DNA of 64,000 nucleotides from Leekyejoonella antrihumi (GCF_007845645.1 NZ_VCQV01000027.1:1-64000); one strand, 5' to 3'; positions 25,707 through 34,083 are shown, counted from the first letter of the stretch. The notes: generated by a model not told the origin, from the sequence alone. A program made the numbers and translations.

Positions 25707-25967
25707 CTACTTGATGCCCGCGGCGTGGGTGTTGTACGCCTTGGTGGCGACGACGACCAGCAGGGTGGCGATGACCAGTCCGCCGGCGACGATCAGTGCC
25801 GTCTCGATCGCGGTGAAGCCTCGTTCACGGGTCTTGCGAACCGCGACGGTGGCCGCGCGCCCGTGCAGGGCCGTGAGCAGCGTGACCGCGACGGCGGTCG
25901 TCCACAGCAGCCGAGTCGTGACAGCGCTGGCAGCGCCGGTCACCCTCGTGGTGATCTGGTTCTTCAT
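25707..25967 (-). CDS. Flp-type major pilin (Rv3656c-like)
   Basis: An 86-aa small protein. A positively charged N-terminal 50 residues lead to TRERGFTAIETALIVAGGLVIATLLVVVATKAY, an unmistakable type IV-like pilin segment with G|F cut site, glutamate at +5 and one membrane-spanning helix. The mature protein would be only about 35 residues, the normal size for Flp subunits. The leader is longer than the usual 15-25 residues and contains a second hydrophobic stretch (LLWTTAVAVTLLTAL), which is odd. It lies between tadC and the TadE genes. Confidence 0.8.
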   Translation of the reverse strand: MKNQITTRVTGAASAVTTRLLWTTAVAVTLLTALHGRAATVAVRKTRERGFTAIETALIVAGGLVIATLLVVVATKAYNTHAAGIK

Positions 25968-26026
25968 GATCGTCGTGTCTCCTTGGGTGGGTGTGCTGCC
26001 GCCAGGCACGGCAGTGGTTCGGGTCG

Positions 26027-26914
26027 TCATACCAGGCCCGCCAAAGCGGGCAGGGCAAAGAGCAGCGCGAACGCGAAGACGCACAGGGTCACCGGGATGA
26101 CCATGCGTTCGGAGGCGGCGCCGGCCTCCCGCTGGGCCTCGGCCAGGGCGTGGGCGCGCATCGCGGCCGACTCGGCGAGCAGGGTGTCGAAGATCGCGGC
26201 GCCGTTGGTGGCGGCCGAGTCGACTACCCTCGCCATGCTGCTCAGCGGGTCCGAGCCGATCCGGGCACCTAACCGGCCCAGGGCGTCCCAGGGTTGCTGC
26301 CCGGTCAGCTCGGCGCGGGCGATCTCCTGGTGCAGCAGGACGAACGGCCAGCAGGAGGAGACGCGTGCGGCCTCCTCCAGGGCTTCCACGGGTGACCCCC
26401 GGGAGACGCGCTCCAACGCGACCAGCCCGGTGTAGGTGGTCAGGGCCTGGTTGAACTGGTCGCGGGCCGTGCTGGCCCGGGCGGTGACCTTGTCGGCGGG
26501 CATCCGCCACCCGACCCAGGCCGCGAAAACGGTGACCGCGGCGGGCAGCTCGACCGGCACGCCGATCCCGGCCAGGGAGGCGGTCGCCGCGGCCAGCGGG
26601 ACCGCCACGGCCCCCAGGACCAGTCCGGTCACCCGGCGGGCCGCGAGCTGGTCCCGGTCGATCGACAGGATCGCCAGGTCCTGCGCGGCGGCTCCCAAGT
26701 GCTGGCCCGCCCAAGCCATCACCGGGCCGGGGATCCACGCCGGCGCCGCAGACCCGGACCCGGCGGCGTCGCCGGTGGCTGTTCTCGTGCCGTCCAGCTG
26801 GGCCAGGGTGGCCTGCAGGTCCGGCGGAGCAGGACGGACCAGGTGGACCAGGGCCGCACCGGTGGCGGCGACCGCGATCATGGTGCCGGCCGCGAGCAGA
26901 TACATCGGGTTCAT
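26027..26914 (-). CDS. tadC: Tad pilus inner-membrane platform protein TadC
   Basis: A 295-aa type II secretion F-family membrane protein. Its N-terminal helix MNPMYLLAAGTMIAVAATGAALV is followed by a cytoplasmic region, a helix pair near residues 90-135, the conserved ALERVSRGSPVEALEEAARVS, and a final helix pair ending VCVFAFALLFALPALAGL. The start at 26914 overlaps the TadB stop (ATGA); the far longer frame upstream is spurious. With TadB it forms the membrane platform driven by the TadA ATPase. Confidence 0.85.
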   Translation of the reverse strand: MNPMYLLAAGTMIAVAATGAALVHLVRPAPPDLQATLAQLDGTRTATGDAAGSGSAAPAWIPGPVMAWAGQHLGAAAQDLAILSIDRDQLAARRVTGLVLGAVAVPLAAATASLAGIGVPVELPAAVTVFAAWVGWRMPADKVTARASTARDQFNQALTTYTGLVALERVSRGSPVEALEEAARVSSCWPFVLLHQEIARAELTGQQPWDALGRLGARIGSDPLSSMARVVDSAATNGAAIFDTLLAESAAMRAHALAEAQREAGAASERMVIPVTLCVFAFALLFALPALAGLV

Positions 26915-27768
26915 GGCCGCACCTTCATCTGATCGCCCAGCAGGCGGGCCCCGCCGACGAAACGCACCTTCGCCCGGATCCACATCATCGACACCAGGAA
27001 CAGCCCCAGCACCGCCGCGAGCTCGAGCTGCCCGGTGACCGTGTCGTAGTGAGCCATCAGGGTGCCCATGAAGAACTTCGCGCCGACCCACATCACCACG
27101 GTGAGCACGACCAGCACCCGCACGTTGACGACCAGCCGGTAGCGTTCGGCGTCGGTCTGCCGCTGCCCCTGGATGTCGACGTCGATCTCGGCGGCGAGCT
27201 GGGTCAGCACGTCCGGCAGTCCGCTGCCGCCCTGCCGGTGCCGGATCAGCAGGGCCATCACGATGCGGTCCCCGATGGGGTCGGCGACCTCGTCGGCGAA
27301 CGCCAGCAGGGCCGTCTCGGGGCCCTGCGGGCCGATCCGGGCAGCAAGCCTGCGCACCGGCCCGGCGACGAGCTCGGGCGCGGTGTCGGCGCTGCGGACT
27401 AGGGCGTCCTGCAACGAGGTGACCGCCCCGGAGCGCATCAGGTCCGCCAGGCGGCGCACCCACCCGGCCAGCGCGCCCAGCAGCTCGTTGTGCACCTGGG
27501 TGCCGGACTTGCGGGCCAGCAGGTCCGGCATCAGCAGCACCAGCACCCCGGTCGCCAGGCCCATCACCGGCCAGGCACTGACCAGCCACATCACCACACC
27601 CACCCCGAGCGCGATCGCGTGCGTGCGGGTGGGGCGCCACCGGTCGGGCCGGCCCGCGGGCGTGCCACCGCCGAGCACATCCACCCCGCACAGCGTGGCG
27701 GCCAGCAGACCTGCCGCACCCAGCAGCAGGACCGTCCCGATGCCCACGATCAGCACGGCGCCGCTCAT
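26911..27768 (-). CDS. tadB: Tad pilus inner-membrane platform protein TadB
   Basis: A 285-aa F-family protein. The first helix is VLIVGIGTVLLLGAAGLLAA, a second pair is near residues 50-85, and the T2SSF domain (residues about 100-230) contains LADLMRSGAVTSLQDALVRSA and HRQGGSGLPDVLTQLAAEIDVDI. Terminal helices include RVLVVLTVVMWVGAKFFMG and LAAVLGLFLVSMMWI. The start at 27768 overlaps the TadA stop by 4 nt. It partners TadC. Confidence 0.87.
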   Translation of the reverse strand: MSGAVLIVGIGTVLLLGAAGLLAATLCGVDVLGGGTPAGRPDRWRPTRTHAIALGVGVVMWLVSAWPVMGLATGVLVLLMPDLLARKSGTQVHNELLGALAGWVRRLADLMRSGAVTSLQDALVRSADTAPELVAGPVRRLAARIGPQGPETALLAFADEVADPIGDRIVMALLIRHRQGGSGLPDVLTQLAAEIDVDIQGQRQTDAERYRLVVNVRVLVVLTVVMWVGAKFFMGTLMAHYDTVTGQLELAAVLGLFLVSMMWIRAKVRFVGGARLLGDQMKVRP

Positions 27769-29480
27769 GATCGGTCCGCCCAGGGCGGCCAGTCCGCGGC
27801 CTGCGGGCGGCACCACCCCTCGTCCCATCCGACGTCCCGCAGCCGGTCCAGGGTCCGCAAGGCCGGCGGGCGGACCGGGCGGGCCCGCCCATCGGTGCCG
27901 GGCGCGTAGATCGTCTCGAACCTGGGGTACCCGTTGTCGCCCAGGGACCGGTTGACCCCGTCCATCGCGATCACCTCGGACACGAACCGGTGATGGTCCC
28001 GGTCCCGGGCCACCTGCACGACCAGGTCGACGTAGGCCGCTCCGCGCAGGGCGAAGTCGGTCGGCAGCGGCGGGTAGACCGACCGGATCATCTGCACGAT
28101 CCGGTCGAAGACCCCGCGGGCCGACTCGGCGTGAATGGTGGCCATCACCCCGCGCGACCCGGAAGAGATCGCGCTCAGGATGTCGACCATGTCCGCCCCG
28201 CGGGACTCCCCGATCACGACCCGGTCCGGGCTGTCCCGCAGCGCCTGCCGCAGCAGGTCGGCCATCTCGATGGCCCCGACCCCCTCGGCGTTCGCCGGCC
28301 GGCCCTCATACGCCTTCAACAGGGCGGCCGGCCGCAACGGGACCGGGTCCCCCGCCTCGTCGCGCAGCACCCTCCCGCGGGTGTCCTTGCGGGTCAGCAC
28401 GTGCAGGCCCAGCTCCCGGTTGTCCTCCACGGTGACGACCGCCTCGTTCAACGGGATCTGCCGGCACAGGGCCCGCAGCAGCACCGTCTTGCCGACGCCC
28501 TTGTCCCCGGTGACCAGGATGTTCATCCCGGCCAGCACGGCCGCGGTCAGCGTCGCGTGCAGGGAGGAGTCGATCATCCCCATGCGAGCCAGGTCGTCCA
28601 GGGTCACGTCGACGTGCCGGTGCACCCGGATGGTGCCGACCGGGTGCGGAGTCACGTCGATCGCCGCGGACAGCCTGGCCCCCATGATCCCGATCGCCGG
28701 CAGCCGCAGCGCCAAAAGGGGCTGCGCCTGGCTGAACTCACGACCGGACGCCTCGGCCTGCGCCCCGGCCAGCGCCGCGATCAAAGCCCGGACCCGCTCG
28801 TCGGTGTCCCCCAGCGGCACGCCGGGGACCTTTGACCCGTCCGCGAGGCGCAGCATCGTCGGGGCGGCGCCGTTGAAGAAGATGTCCTCGACGTCGTCCC
28901 GGGCCAGGATCGGCTCCAACGGGCCGAGACCGCGCAGCGCGGCCAGCACCGCGGCGACCAGCTGCGTCTCATCGGTAATGTCCAGCGACGGCAGGCCGCG
29001 CGCGGCACGGTGCTGGGTCCACGCCTCCAGCTCCTCGACGACCAGGGCCCGGGTGCGCATCCGGCGGGCCGCCTCACCCAGCAGGGCCAGCTCGCCCTGC
29101 AGCTCGGGTTGGGTCAGCCGGGTCGCGGCCCGGTCCCGCAGCTCGTCGACCGCCGCGCCCAGCGACACCCGTCCCACGCCCAGCGACGTCCGCCCCGCGC
29201 CCGCAGCGGGCTTCTGGGCAACCGGGCCACCATCCTCGGTGGCGTGACCGTGGTGGTCGGTGCCCGTCGGCTCGCCCGGACCCACGTCCGCCCCCACGTC
29301 CGGCTCCACGTCAGGCTGCAGGCCCGGAGCCTGAGCCTGAGCCGCGGGCGTGGGCGTGGGCGGCGCGCCGGCCCTGGCCGCGAAGGTGGGCGCCCTGACC
29401 TCGGCCGGTGCCGGCCGTTGAGGCAGGGTCGGCAGCTGAGGTAGCGCCGGCAGCGCGGCCGGGCCCCGTCCGCGGGTCAT
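27765..29480 (-). CDS. tadA: Tad pilus secretion ATPase TadA (CpaF family)
   Basis: A 571-aa hexameric ATPase that powers pilus extrusion. A Pro/Ala-rich tail of about 90 residues precedes the N-terminal domain (ELQGELALLGEAARRM). The core has the GAPTMLR segment, Walker A GDKGVGKTVLL, the Asp box TVEDNRELGLH, Walker B region DRVVIGESRGADMVDIL, and the His box SGSRGVMATIHAESARG. This is the CpaF/TadA branch rather than conjugative VirB11. ATGA overlaps with both neighbours show it is translated as part of the operon. Confidence 0.93.
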   Translation of the reverse strand: MTRGRGPAALPALPQLPTLPQRPAPAEVRAPTFAARAGAPPTPTPAAQAQAPGLQPDVEPDVGADVGPGEPTGTDHHGHATEDGGPVAQKPAAGAGRTSLGVGRVSLGAAVDELRDRAATRLTQPELQGELALLGEAARRMRTRALVVEELEAWTQHRAARGLPSLDITDETQLVAAVLAALRGLGPLEPILARDDVEDIFFNGAAPTMLRLADGSKVPGVPLGDTDERVRALIAALAGAQAEASGREFSQAQPLLALRLPAIGIMGARLSAAIDVTPHPVGTIRVHRHVDVTLDDLARMGMIDSSLHATLTAAVLAGMNILVTGDKGVGKTVLLRALCRQIPLNEAVVTVEDNRELGLHVLTRKDTRGRVLRDEAGDPVPLRPAALLKAYEGRPANAEGVGAIEMADLLRQALRDSPDRVVIGESRGADMVDILSAISSGSRGVMATIHAESARGVFDRIVQMIRSVYPPLPTDFALRGAAYVDLVVQVARDRDHHRFVSEVIAMDGVNRSLGDNGYPRFETIYAPGTDGRARPVRPPALRTLDRLRDVGWDEGWCRPQAADWPPWADRS

Positions 29481-30247
29481 GACCCCTCCCGCGCAGCGAC
29501 CGGCCCAGGCACCGGCTCCTGTCCAGGAGCCGTGGCCAGGACCCGGGCGGCGCGGACCAGGGCGCTGCGCACCAGCGTGCGAGGCACCCACGGTGCGCCC
29601 TCGGTCAGCGCCGCCGCGGCGCGCCGATCCGTGGGCACCCGGGTCACCCGGCCACCCATTCGCAGCGCCTCCGCCACGGCCGAGGTCGCGTACGGGCCGG
29701 GCCCGTTGACGACCAGCCACACCGCGTCCAGGTCACCGAGCCGCTCACGCAACATACTGGCCGCCGAGACCGCGGCGTGGATCGACCGGCTCGTCGGCGC
29801 CGTGACCAGGAGCACCCGGTCCGCGCCGGTGATGACCGGCCAGCACGAATCCGACCCCAGGCGACCGGTATCCACCACGATCTCCCGGCCGCCGGCCCGC
29901 TCCAGCGCGGTCGCCAACCGGTCCCAGCACGCAAGCACCTGCGGGGCCTGCACCACCGACTGGACCCCCGGTACCACCTGCAGATCGGCCGGCTCGTCGA
30001 CCAGCAGACTGTGCTCGGCCATCCGGGCGCTGGTCTGCGTCGCCGAGCAGCGGCGGGTCGCGACCATCCACGACAACAGGCCCGTCGCGGTTCCCGCCCG
30101 TCCGGCCAGCATCCCCGGGACAACGTCGCCGCCGGCCGGGTCCGCGTCCACCACGGTCACCGCCCGCGCCGTCGCCCACGACAGAGCCAGGGCGATCGTG
30201 GTCGCCCCGGGGGACGCCTTACCGGCGGTGACCACGGTGACGCTCAT
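29477..30247 (-). CDS. TadZ/CpaE-like ParA-family ATPase
   Basis: A 256-aa MinD/ParA-fold protein. The P-loop region is KASPGATTIALALSWA, a divergent form lacking the signature lysine of the KGGxGKT motif. VVDADPAGGDVVPGM supplies the Walker A'/switch aspartates, and DRVLLVTAPTSRSIH is the later conserved strand. In Tad systems TadZ localises the pilus apparatus to a cell pole; it is often ATP-binding but weakly catalytic, in keeping with the altered P-loop. Its position immediately before tadA is canonical. Confidence 0.82.
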   Translation of the reverse strand: MSVTVVTAGKASPGATTIALALSWATARAVTVVDADPAGGDVVPGMLAGRAGTATGLLSWMVATRRCSATQTSARMAEHSLLVDEPADLQVVPGVQSVVQAPQVLACWDRLATALERAGGREIVVDTGRLGSDSCWPVITGADRVLLVTAPTSRSIHAAVSAASMLRERLGDLDAVWLVVNGPGPYATSAVAEALRMGGRVTRVPTDRRAAAALTEGAPWVPRTLVRSALVRAARVLATAPGQEPVPGPVAAREGS

Positions 30248-30969
30248 CGCCCACCCCCAGCGGCCGGCAGCAGGACGATCGTCACCGTCTGCGTGGCACT
30301 CATCTGCGCCACGGCCGCTCCCGCGGCCCGCGGCACCGCGACATCGACCACCGTCAGTCCGGTGCCCGCCGCCGGCACACTCACGTCAACCACCAGCGCG
30401 GTCACCGGGGCCGGTAAGGGCGTCGGTGACGGGTTCCCGCTGCTGCCAATACCATTGGTGGTTCCATTGGTGATTCCAGTAGTCGCCACCAGTAGCACCC
30501 TCGCGCCGGGGTGCACCCGCGCGGGCAGCTGGCCCGTCTTGACCGGGACCGGCACCGTCACGTCTCCCGGGGGGACCGGCGAGCTGGCCGCGACCATCGC
30601 CGGGTTCAGCAGGGTGCCTGCCGGGATCGCGCCGACCGCGATCTTGCCGACCACCAGCGACGAGTCGGTCACCGTCGGCAACCCGGGCGCAGCGTTCGCC
30701 ACCACCAGGTCCGCCCTCGTCAGCACCTGCCCCTGCTGCACGGTCCGCCGCAGCGCCCACGCCTGCGAGGTGGTCGACATCCGCTGCACCCCGACCATGG
30801 CCAGCAGCCCGCCCAGCACCGCGACCACGACCAGCCCCAGGATCACCCGGGTGCGCCGCTGCGCCGGAACCGCGGCCAGCACCGCGCCCCGCCGGCCCGG
30901 CGCCCCGGCGGGCGCCGCATCGGCGGCCAGCCCCCGCGGCGGCTGCGGGACCTTCCTCAACGTCGCCAT
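30244..30969 (-). CDS. RcpC/CpaB-like pilus assembly protein (SAF domain)
   Basis: A 241-aa protein with a membrane helix (VILGLVVVAVLGGLLAMVGVQR) near residues 40-62. The SAF domain after it contains QQGQVLTRADLVVANAAPG and GKIAVGAIPAGTLLNPAMVA. The start at 30969 has a strong AAGGAGG site 4 nt upstream. A frame extending to 31368 crosses the promoter region and is rejected. First gene of the pilus operon; in other systems RcpC acts in the periplasm with the outer assembly complex. An Asn/Gly/Thr-rich low-complexity stretch (GITNGTTNGIGSSGN) interrupts the C-terminal half. Confidence 0.83.
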   Translation of the reverse strand: MATLRKVPQPPRGLAADAAPAGAPGRRGAVLAAVPAQRRTRVILGLVVVAVLGGLLAMVGVQRMSTTSQAWALRRTVQQGQVLTRADLVVANAAPGLPTVTDSSLVVGKIAVGAIPAGTLLNPAMVAASSPVPPGDVTVPVPVKTGQLPARVHPGARVLLVATTGITNGTTNGIGSSGNPSPTPLPAPVTALVVDVSVPAAGTGLTVVDVAVPRAAGAAVAQMSATQTVTIVLLPAAGGGR

Positions 30970-31156
30970 CCTGCCTCCTTCGCGCCGGTGCCACATCACC
31001 GGCGACCGGCTCGTCGTCCTTGTCGCGTCGAACGGTCCTGCTCCCGGGACACCCAAGGAACAGCGGGTGCGCTCGGCGGACACCGACCGCACCCCGGGCC
31101 CGTCACGGGCCACCACCACACCGTGCTTCGCCTCATCCCATGCATTTTTCTCAGCA

Positions 31157-31185
31157 AAATTACTGCTGTTGCTGGTTCGCTGCAA
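31157..31185 (-). promoter_or_regulatory. Candidate promoter for the pilus operon
   Basis: On the minus strand TTGCAG (31185-31180) and TAATTT (31162-31157) are separated by exactly 17 nt, a reasonable -35/-10 pair about 190 nt upstream of the RcpC start. The surrounding 30970-31276 gap (307 bp) holds no gene and is locally AT-richer than anything around it, suiting binding by the EspR-like regulator encoded divergently. Confidence 0.4.
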
Positions 31186-31276
31186 TAGAAGACGGTTAAA
31201 TGGTGGATAACGAGCCGGCCCGCGAACCCCGCGGCAGACCCGGCAGCCCAGCACGGCGACGGGAGCGCGCAGCGCC

Positions 31277-31702
31277 ATGGCGGAACAGCCCGACAGCCAG
31301 CCCCGCACGTTCGCGCAGCTGCTGGACCACCTGTGGCAAACCGTGCACCCGCTGGGCAAGCCGTACACCTACGAGCAGGTCGCCGCCGGAGTGGCCGCCG
31401 CCGGCGGGGAGATCTCCGTGGCCTACCTGTGGCAGCTGCGCAAGGGAGAACGCACCAACCCGACCCTGCAGCACATCCAGGCCCTGGCGACGTTCTTCGG
31501 CGTCCCCGCCGCCTACTTCCTGGACCCCGAGCAGGAGCGGCGCATCAACCAGCACCTGGACCTGCTCAGCGCGATGCGCGACACCAACGTGCGCAACATC
31601 GCGCTCCGCGCGCACGGCCTCGGCGAACGGGAGCTCGCCGCGCTCAACGCCATGGTCACCTCCCTGCGGGAGGCGAAAGGACTCGACGACCCAGACCCGT
31701 AA
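31277..31702 (+). CDS. EspR-like XRE-family transcriptional regulator
   Basis: A 141-aa protein. An N-terminal helix-turn-helix (residues about 30-75: YTYEQVAAGVAAAGGEISVAYLWQLRKGERTNPT spread over this span) is followed by LATFFGVPAAYFLDPE and a C-terminal dimerisation helix with MRDTNVRNIALRAHGL. This order and these motifs match mycobacterial EspR, a nucleoid-associated regulator of ESX-1 secretion (family knowledge). The start at 31277 is the only one left after an in-frame stop at 31208. It is divergent from the Tad operon and followed by a metallopeptidase gene, so it may control pilus expression and its own unit. Confidence 0.83.
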   Translation: MAEQPDSQPRTFAQLLDHLWQTVHPLGKPYTYEQVAAGVAAAGGEISVAYLWQLRKGERTNPTLQHIQALATFFGVPAAYFLDPEQERRINQHLDLLSAMRDTNVRNIALRAHGLGERELAALNAMVTSLREAKGLDDPDP

Positions 31703-31764
31703 CCCCCCGACCACGCCACAGGATCGCTAGGCTCCCACGGAAGGGACACGCAGAGGAGCCCGGC

Positions 31765-32220
31765 ATGAGGCGACGCTACTCACGGACCGCACGACGCATC
31801 GCCCAGCACTGCCCCGTGCCCGAGCCCTGGGACATCGCAGCCTTCTGCACCGCGATCGCCGACAACAGACACCGCCCGCTGCAGGTGATCGCCCGCCCGG
31901 CGATGAGCGACACCATCACCGGGCTGCTCGTCCAGCTGCCCGACCGCGACGTGATCTTCTACCGCAACGACCTGGCCGGCATCCACCGCGACCACGTCAT
32001 CTGCCACGAGATCGGCCACCTGCTCGCCGGACACCTCCACGACCTCACCGCGGACCACGGCGACCTCGCCGGCGCCGCCAACATCATGCTGCACCGACAA
32101 TGCGACTACGGCGACCAGCGCGAGCACGAGGCCGAAGACATCGCCGAACTCATCCTCACCCACGTCCAGCACAAGGAACCCCCACCAGCAGCACCCGGGT
32201 TCGGTGCGGCCCTGGGCTGA
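31765..32220 (+). CDS. ImmA/IrrE-type zinc metallopeptidase-like protein
   Basis: A 151-aa protein. HEIGHLLAGH at residues 81-90 is a perfect HExxH zinc motif, and REHEAEDIAELI downstream supplies the third glutamate ligand and helix typical of ImmA/IrrE. Such peptidases usually cleave or inactivate a partner HTH repressor encoded next to them, and an HTH gene lies 62 nt upstream here. The start at 31765 follows GAGGAG. A longer overlapping frame reaching back to 31333 lies within the regulator gene and is rejected. The target is inferred, not shown. Confidence 0.83.
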   Translation: MRRRYSRTARRIAQHCPVPEPWDIAAFCTAIADNRHRPLQVIARPAMSDTITGLLVQLPDRDVIFYRNDLAGIHRDHVICHEIGHLLAGHLHDLTADHGDLAGAANIMLHRQCDYGDQREHEAEDIAELILTHVQHKEPPPAAPGFGAALG

Positions 32221-32226
32221 TCTCCG

Positions 32227-33201
32227 ATGCTGCGGACCATCGCGTTCAGCACCACCAGCCTCCTGTTGACCTGGTGCGCCGCCCGACGCGCCCTCGCCTA
32301 CCGTCAGACCCGCCGCCCCGAAACGGGCTACCTCGCCGCGGCACTGCTGGCGATGGGGCTCGCGATCGCCCTGAACATTCCTCCCCTGCTCGTCTGGCTC
32401 GACCAGCACGTATGGCGGCTGGCGAACCTGTCCATCCTGCTCAGCCATCTGCTGACCGTCACCACCGCCTGGGCCGCCATCGAGATGGTGTCCGCCGTCG
32501 CCGGCTGGAGCCGCCGCAGCCACCAGACCCGATCCGTCCTCTTCCTCGCCGGTGGGCTCGCCATGGCCGCCACCTTCCTGAGCGCACACCCATCTGCCGA
32601 GACACCGCTGTTCTTCGAGCAATACGCCCACGACGGGCAGCTCACCGGCTACTGGAACCTCTTCGCGGCCACACTCACCACCGCCACCGGCTACATCGCC
32701 ACCGTCACCTGGCGCGACGCACGGGCCCAACACGGCCTCATGAGACACAGCCTTCTCCTCATCGCCGCCGGCGCAGCCCTCGAATGCGCCTTCATGACCA
32801 GCAGAATCATCTCGATCTGGACCACCCTCCCGCCATGGACCGACCCACTCGCCCTCGACGTGCTGGCCGCCGGTGCCTGCACGCTCGCGCTCGGAGCTCT
32901 CCTGCCCGGCCTCCGCGCCGCACAGCAACGACGGCACGATCGAGGCCAACTGCTCCAGGTATGGGAAGCCGCCACCAGCACCTACCCGAACGTCCGCGAA
33001 GCCCCGAAACCCCGCTCCACCTACCGCGCGGTCATCGAGATCCAGGACGCCCTGTCCGAAGCCCGCGCAGCCGGCGGACCCGAGACCGCGCTGACAAACC
33101 GTCTTCAAGCCGTGCCACCGCGCCCAGCAGGACAGGTCGACGCCCTGGCGGCCGACATCCTGAAGGCAGCCGCTCCCCCGGCTACACTGCGGTCCAGATG
33201 A
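32227..33201 (+). CDS. MAB_1171c-like multi-pass membrane protein (DUF6545 type)
   Basis: A 324-aa protein with about seven membrane helices in residues 1-225, including GYLAAALLAMGLAIALNIPPLLVWL, ANLSILLSHLLTVTTAWAAIEMV and SLLLIAAGAALECAFMTSRI. A cytoplasmic C-terminal domain of about 100 residues follows (STYRAVIEIQDALSEAR). The layout matches the MAB_1171c family that follows XRE and ImmA-like genes in many actinomycetes. Its stop overlaps the next start (ATGA at 33198-33201). Function unknown; a membrane sensor or transporter coupled to the regulator-protease pair is plausible. Confidence 0.78.
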   Translation: MLRTIAFSTTSLLLTWCAARRALAYRQTRRPETGYLAAALLAMGLAIALNIPPLLVWLDQHVWRLANLSILLSHLLTVTTAWAAIEMVSAVAGWSRRSHQTRSVLFLAGGLAMAATFLSAHPSAETPLFFEQYAHDGQLTGYWNLFAATLTTATGYIATVTWRDARAQHGLMRHSLLLIAAGAALECAFMTSRIISIWTTLPPWTDPLALDVLAAGACTLALGALLPGLRAAQQRRHDRGQLLQVWEAATSTYPNVREAPKPRSTYRAVIEIQDALSEARAAGGPETALTNRLQAVPPRPAGQVDALAADILKAAAPPATLRSR

Positions 33202-33701
33202 GAACGCACCAGAGCGGAGTCGAACGACTCGCCCCACACCAGTACGTGTTTCGCAGCACCTGGCAGCTCCCCGCACCCCGAGCACAGGCCACCGCCGTCC
33301 TCGCCGACCTCGCGAACTACCCACGCTGGTGGCCCCAGTTCAAGACCGCGACACAACCCGACGCCGACAACGTCGAGATGGCCCTACGCAGCGTCCTGCC
33401 GATCACGCTGCGGTTCACACTCCACCGGGACGTCGAGGACCATCAGCAGGGTCTGCTGCGCGCGACAGCCACCGGAGACATCGACGGCACCGTCGAATGG
33501 GCCGTCACCGACCAACCCGGAAACCGCAGCACCGCAGCGTTCACCCAGGCCGCCACCCTGACCCACCCGATCGCCGTCAAGGTGGACCGGATCATCCGAC
33601 CCGTTCTCGAATGGAACCACGCCGTCGCGATGCGCTCCGGAGCAGCCGGCATCGCAGAGTACCTGGACTCGGACACCTCAGGCCCGTCGCCAGCTGGATG
33701 A
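33198..33701 (+). CDS. SRPBCC-superfamily (polyketide cyclase-like) protein
   Basis: A 167-aa helix-grip protein. The N-terminal strand/helix with RAQATAVLADLANYPRWWPQF is the usual START/SRPBCC opening, followed by alternating strands and a long C-terminal helix (LEWNHAVAMRSGAAGIAEYL). Such folds bind hydrophobic ligands in a deep cavity. It is coupled to the membrane protein gene by a 4-nt overlap and closes the regulator-peptidase-membrane unit. No catalytic residues can be assigned; ligand unknown. Confidence 0.72.
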   Translation: MRTHQSGVERLAPHQYVFRSTWQLPAPRAQATAVLADLANYPRWWPQFKTATQPDADNVEMALRSVLPITLRFTLHRDVEDHQQGLLRATATGDIDGTVEWAVTDQPGNRSTAAFTQAATLTHPIAVKVDRIIRPVLEWNHAVAMRSGAAGIAEYLDSDTSGPSPAG

Positions 33702-33756
33702 GCAGTCGCTCGGTGCATCGGACGCCGTCATGACGGTGTTCGTGTACGTCAGCATT

Positions 33757-33784
33757 CCTGCCAATACATATTCGTGTTGGCAGG
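33757..33784. terminator. Hairpin downstream of the SRPBCC gene
   Basis: CCTGCCAA (33757-33764) pairs with TTGGCAGG (33777-33784); a wobble and two more pairs extend it to about 11 bp around a 6-nt loop. It follows the SRPBCC stop by 55 nt. No U-tract follows, so terminator function is likely but not certain. Confidence 0.4.
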
Positions 33785-34083
33785 CAAAGCGTCCTGGCTG
33801 ACAGGTGGGCGCACGTCCTGGGATGGGCGGTCAGACTTGTCCATCGGACAGCCGCGTCCCGGGACGCTCAGGCGGAACAGCACACTCGGCGGGACAGCAC
33901 GTTGGCCGAGCGGTAGCACGGCGGTGGAGACTCGCAGGGTAGGCCGGGTGCTGGGCGTCTCGACGGCGGAACAGAAGGTTCGCGTGCAGTCCGCGGCCCG
34001 CGCGACACCACCGCGCACCAAAAGATGTCCTTGGTGCAGACAGCCGAGGCAGCGGGATCACAGCACCTGCAGTGAGGGCGTCA

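Noticed and set aside
24834-26435. 533-codon plus-strand frame across the pilus genes
   Set aside because: Antisense to four clearly assigned Tad genes; low-complexity translation without domains.
27765-29480. Conjugative VirB11-type ATPase
   Set aside because: The TadB/TadC/Flp/TadE neighbours and CpaF-type boxes identify a pilus ATPase; no relaxase or VirB4 is present.
29477-30247. Possible plasmid-partition ParA
   Set aside because: The position directly before tadA, the divergent P-loop and the absence of a ParB gene point to TadZ/CpaE instead.
31780-33324. 514-codon minus-strand frame
   Set aside because: Antisense to the ImmA-like and MAB_1171c-like genes; Gly/Glu/Val-rich shadow without motifs.
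33901-33921. tRNA Leu/Ser-like D-arm text (TTGGCCGAGCGGTAG)
   Set aside because: No matching acceptor stem, no T-arm of the GGTTCGAATCC kind at the right distance and no foldable anticodon arm.
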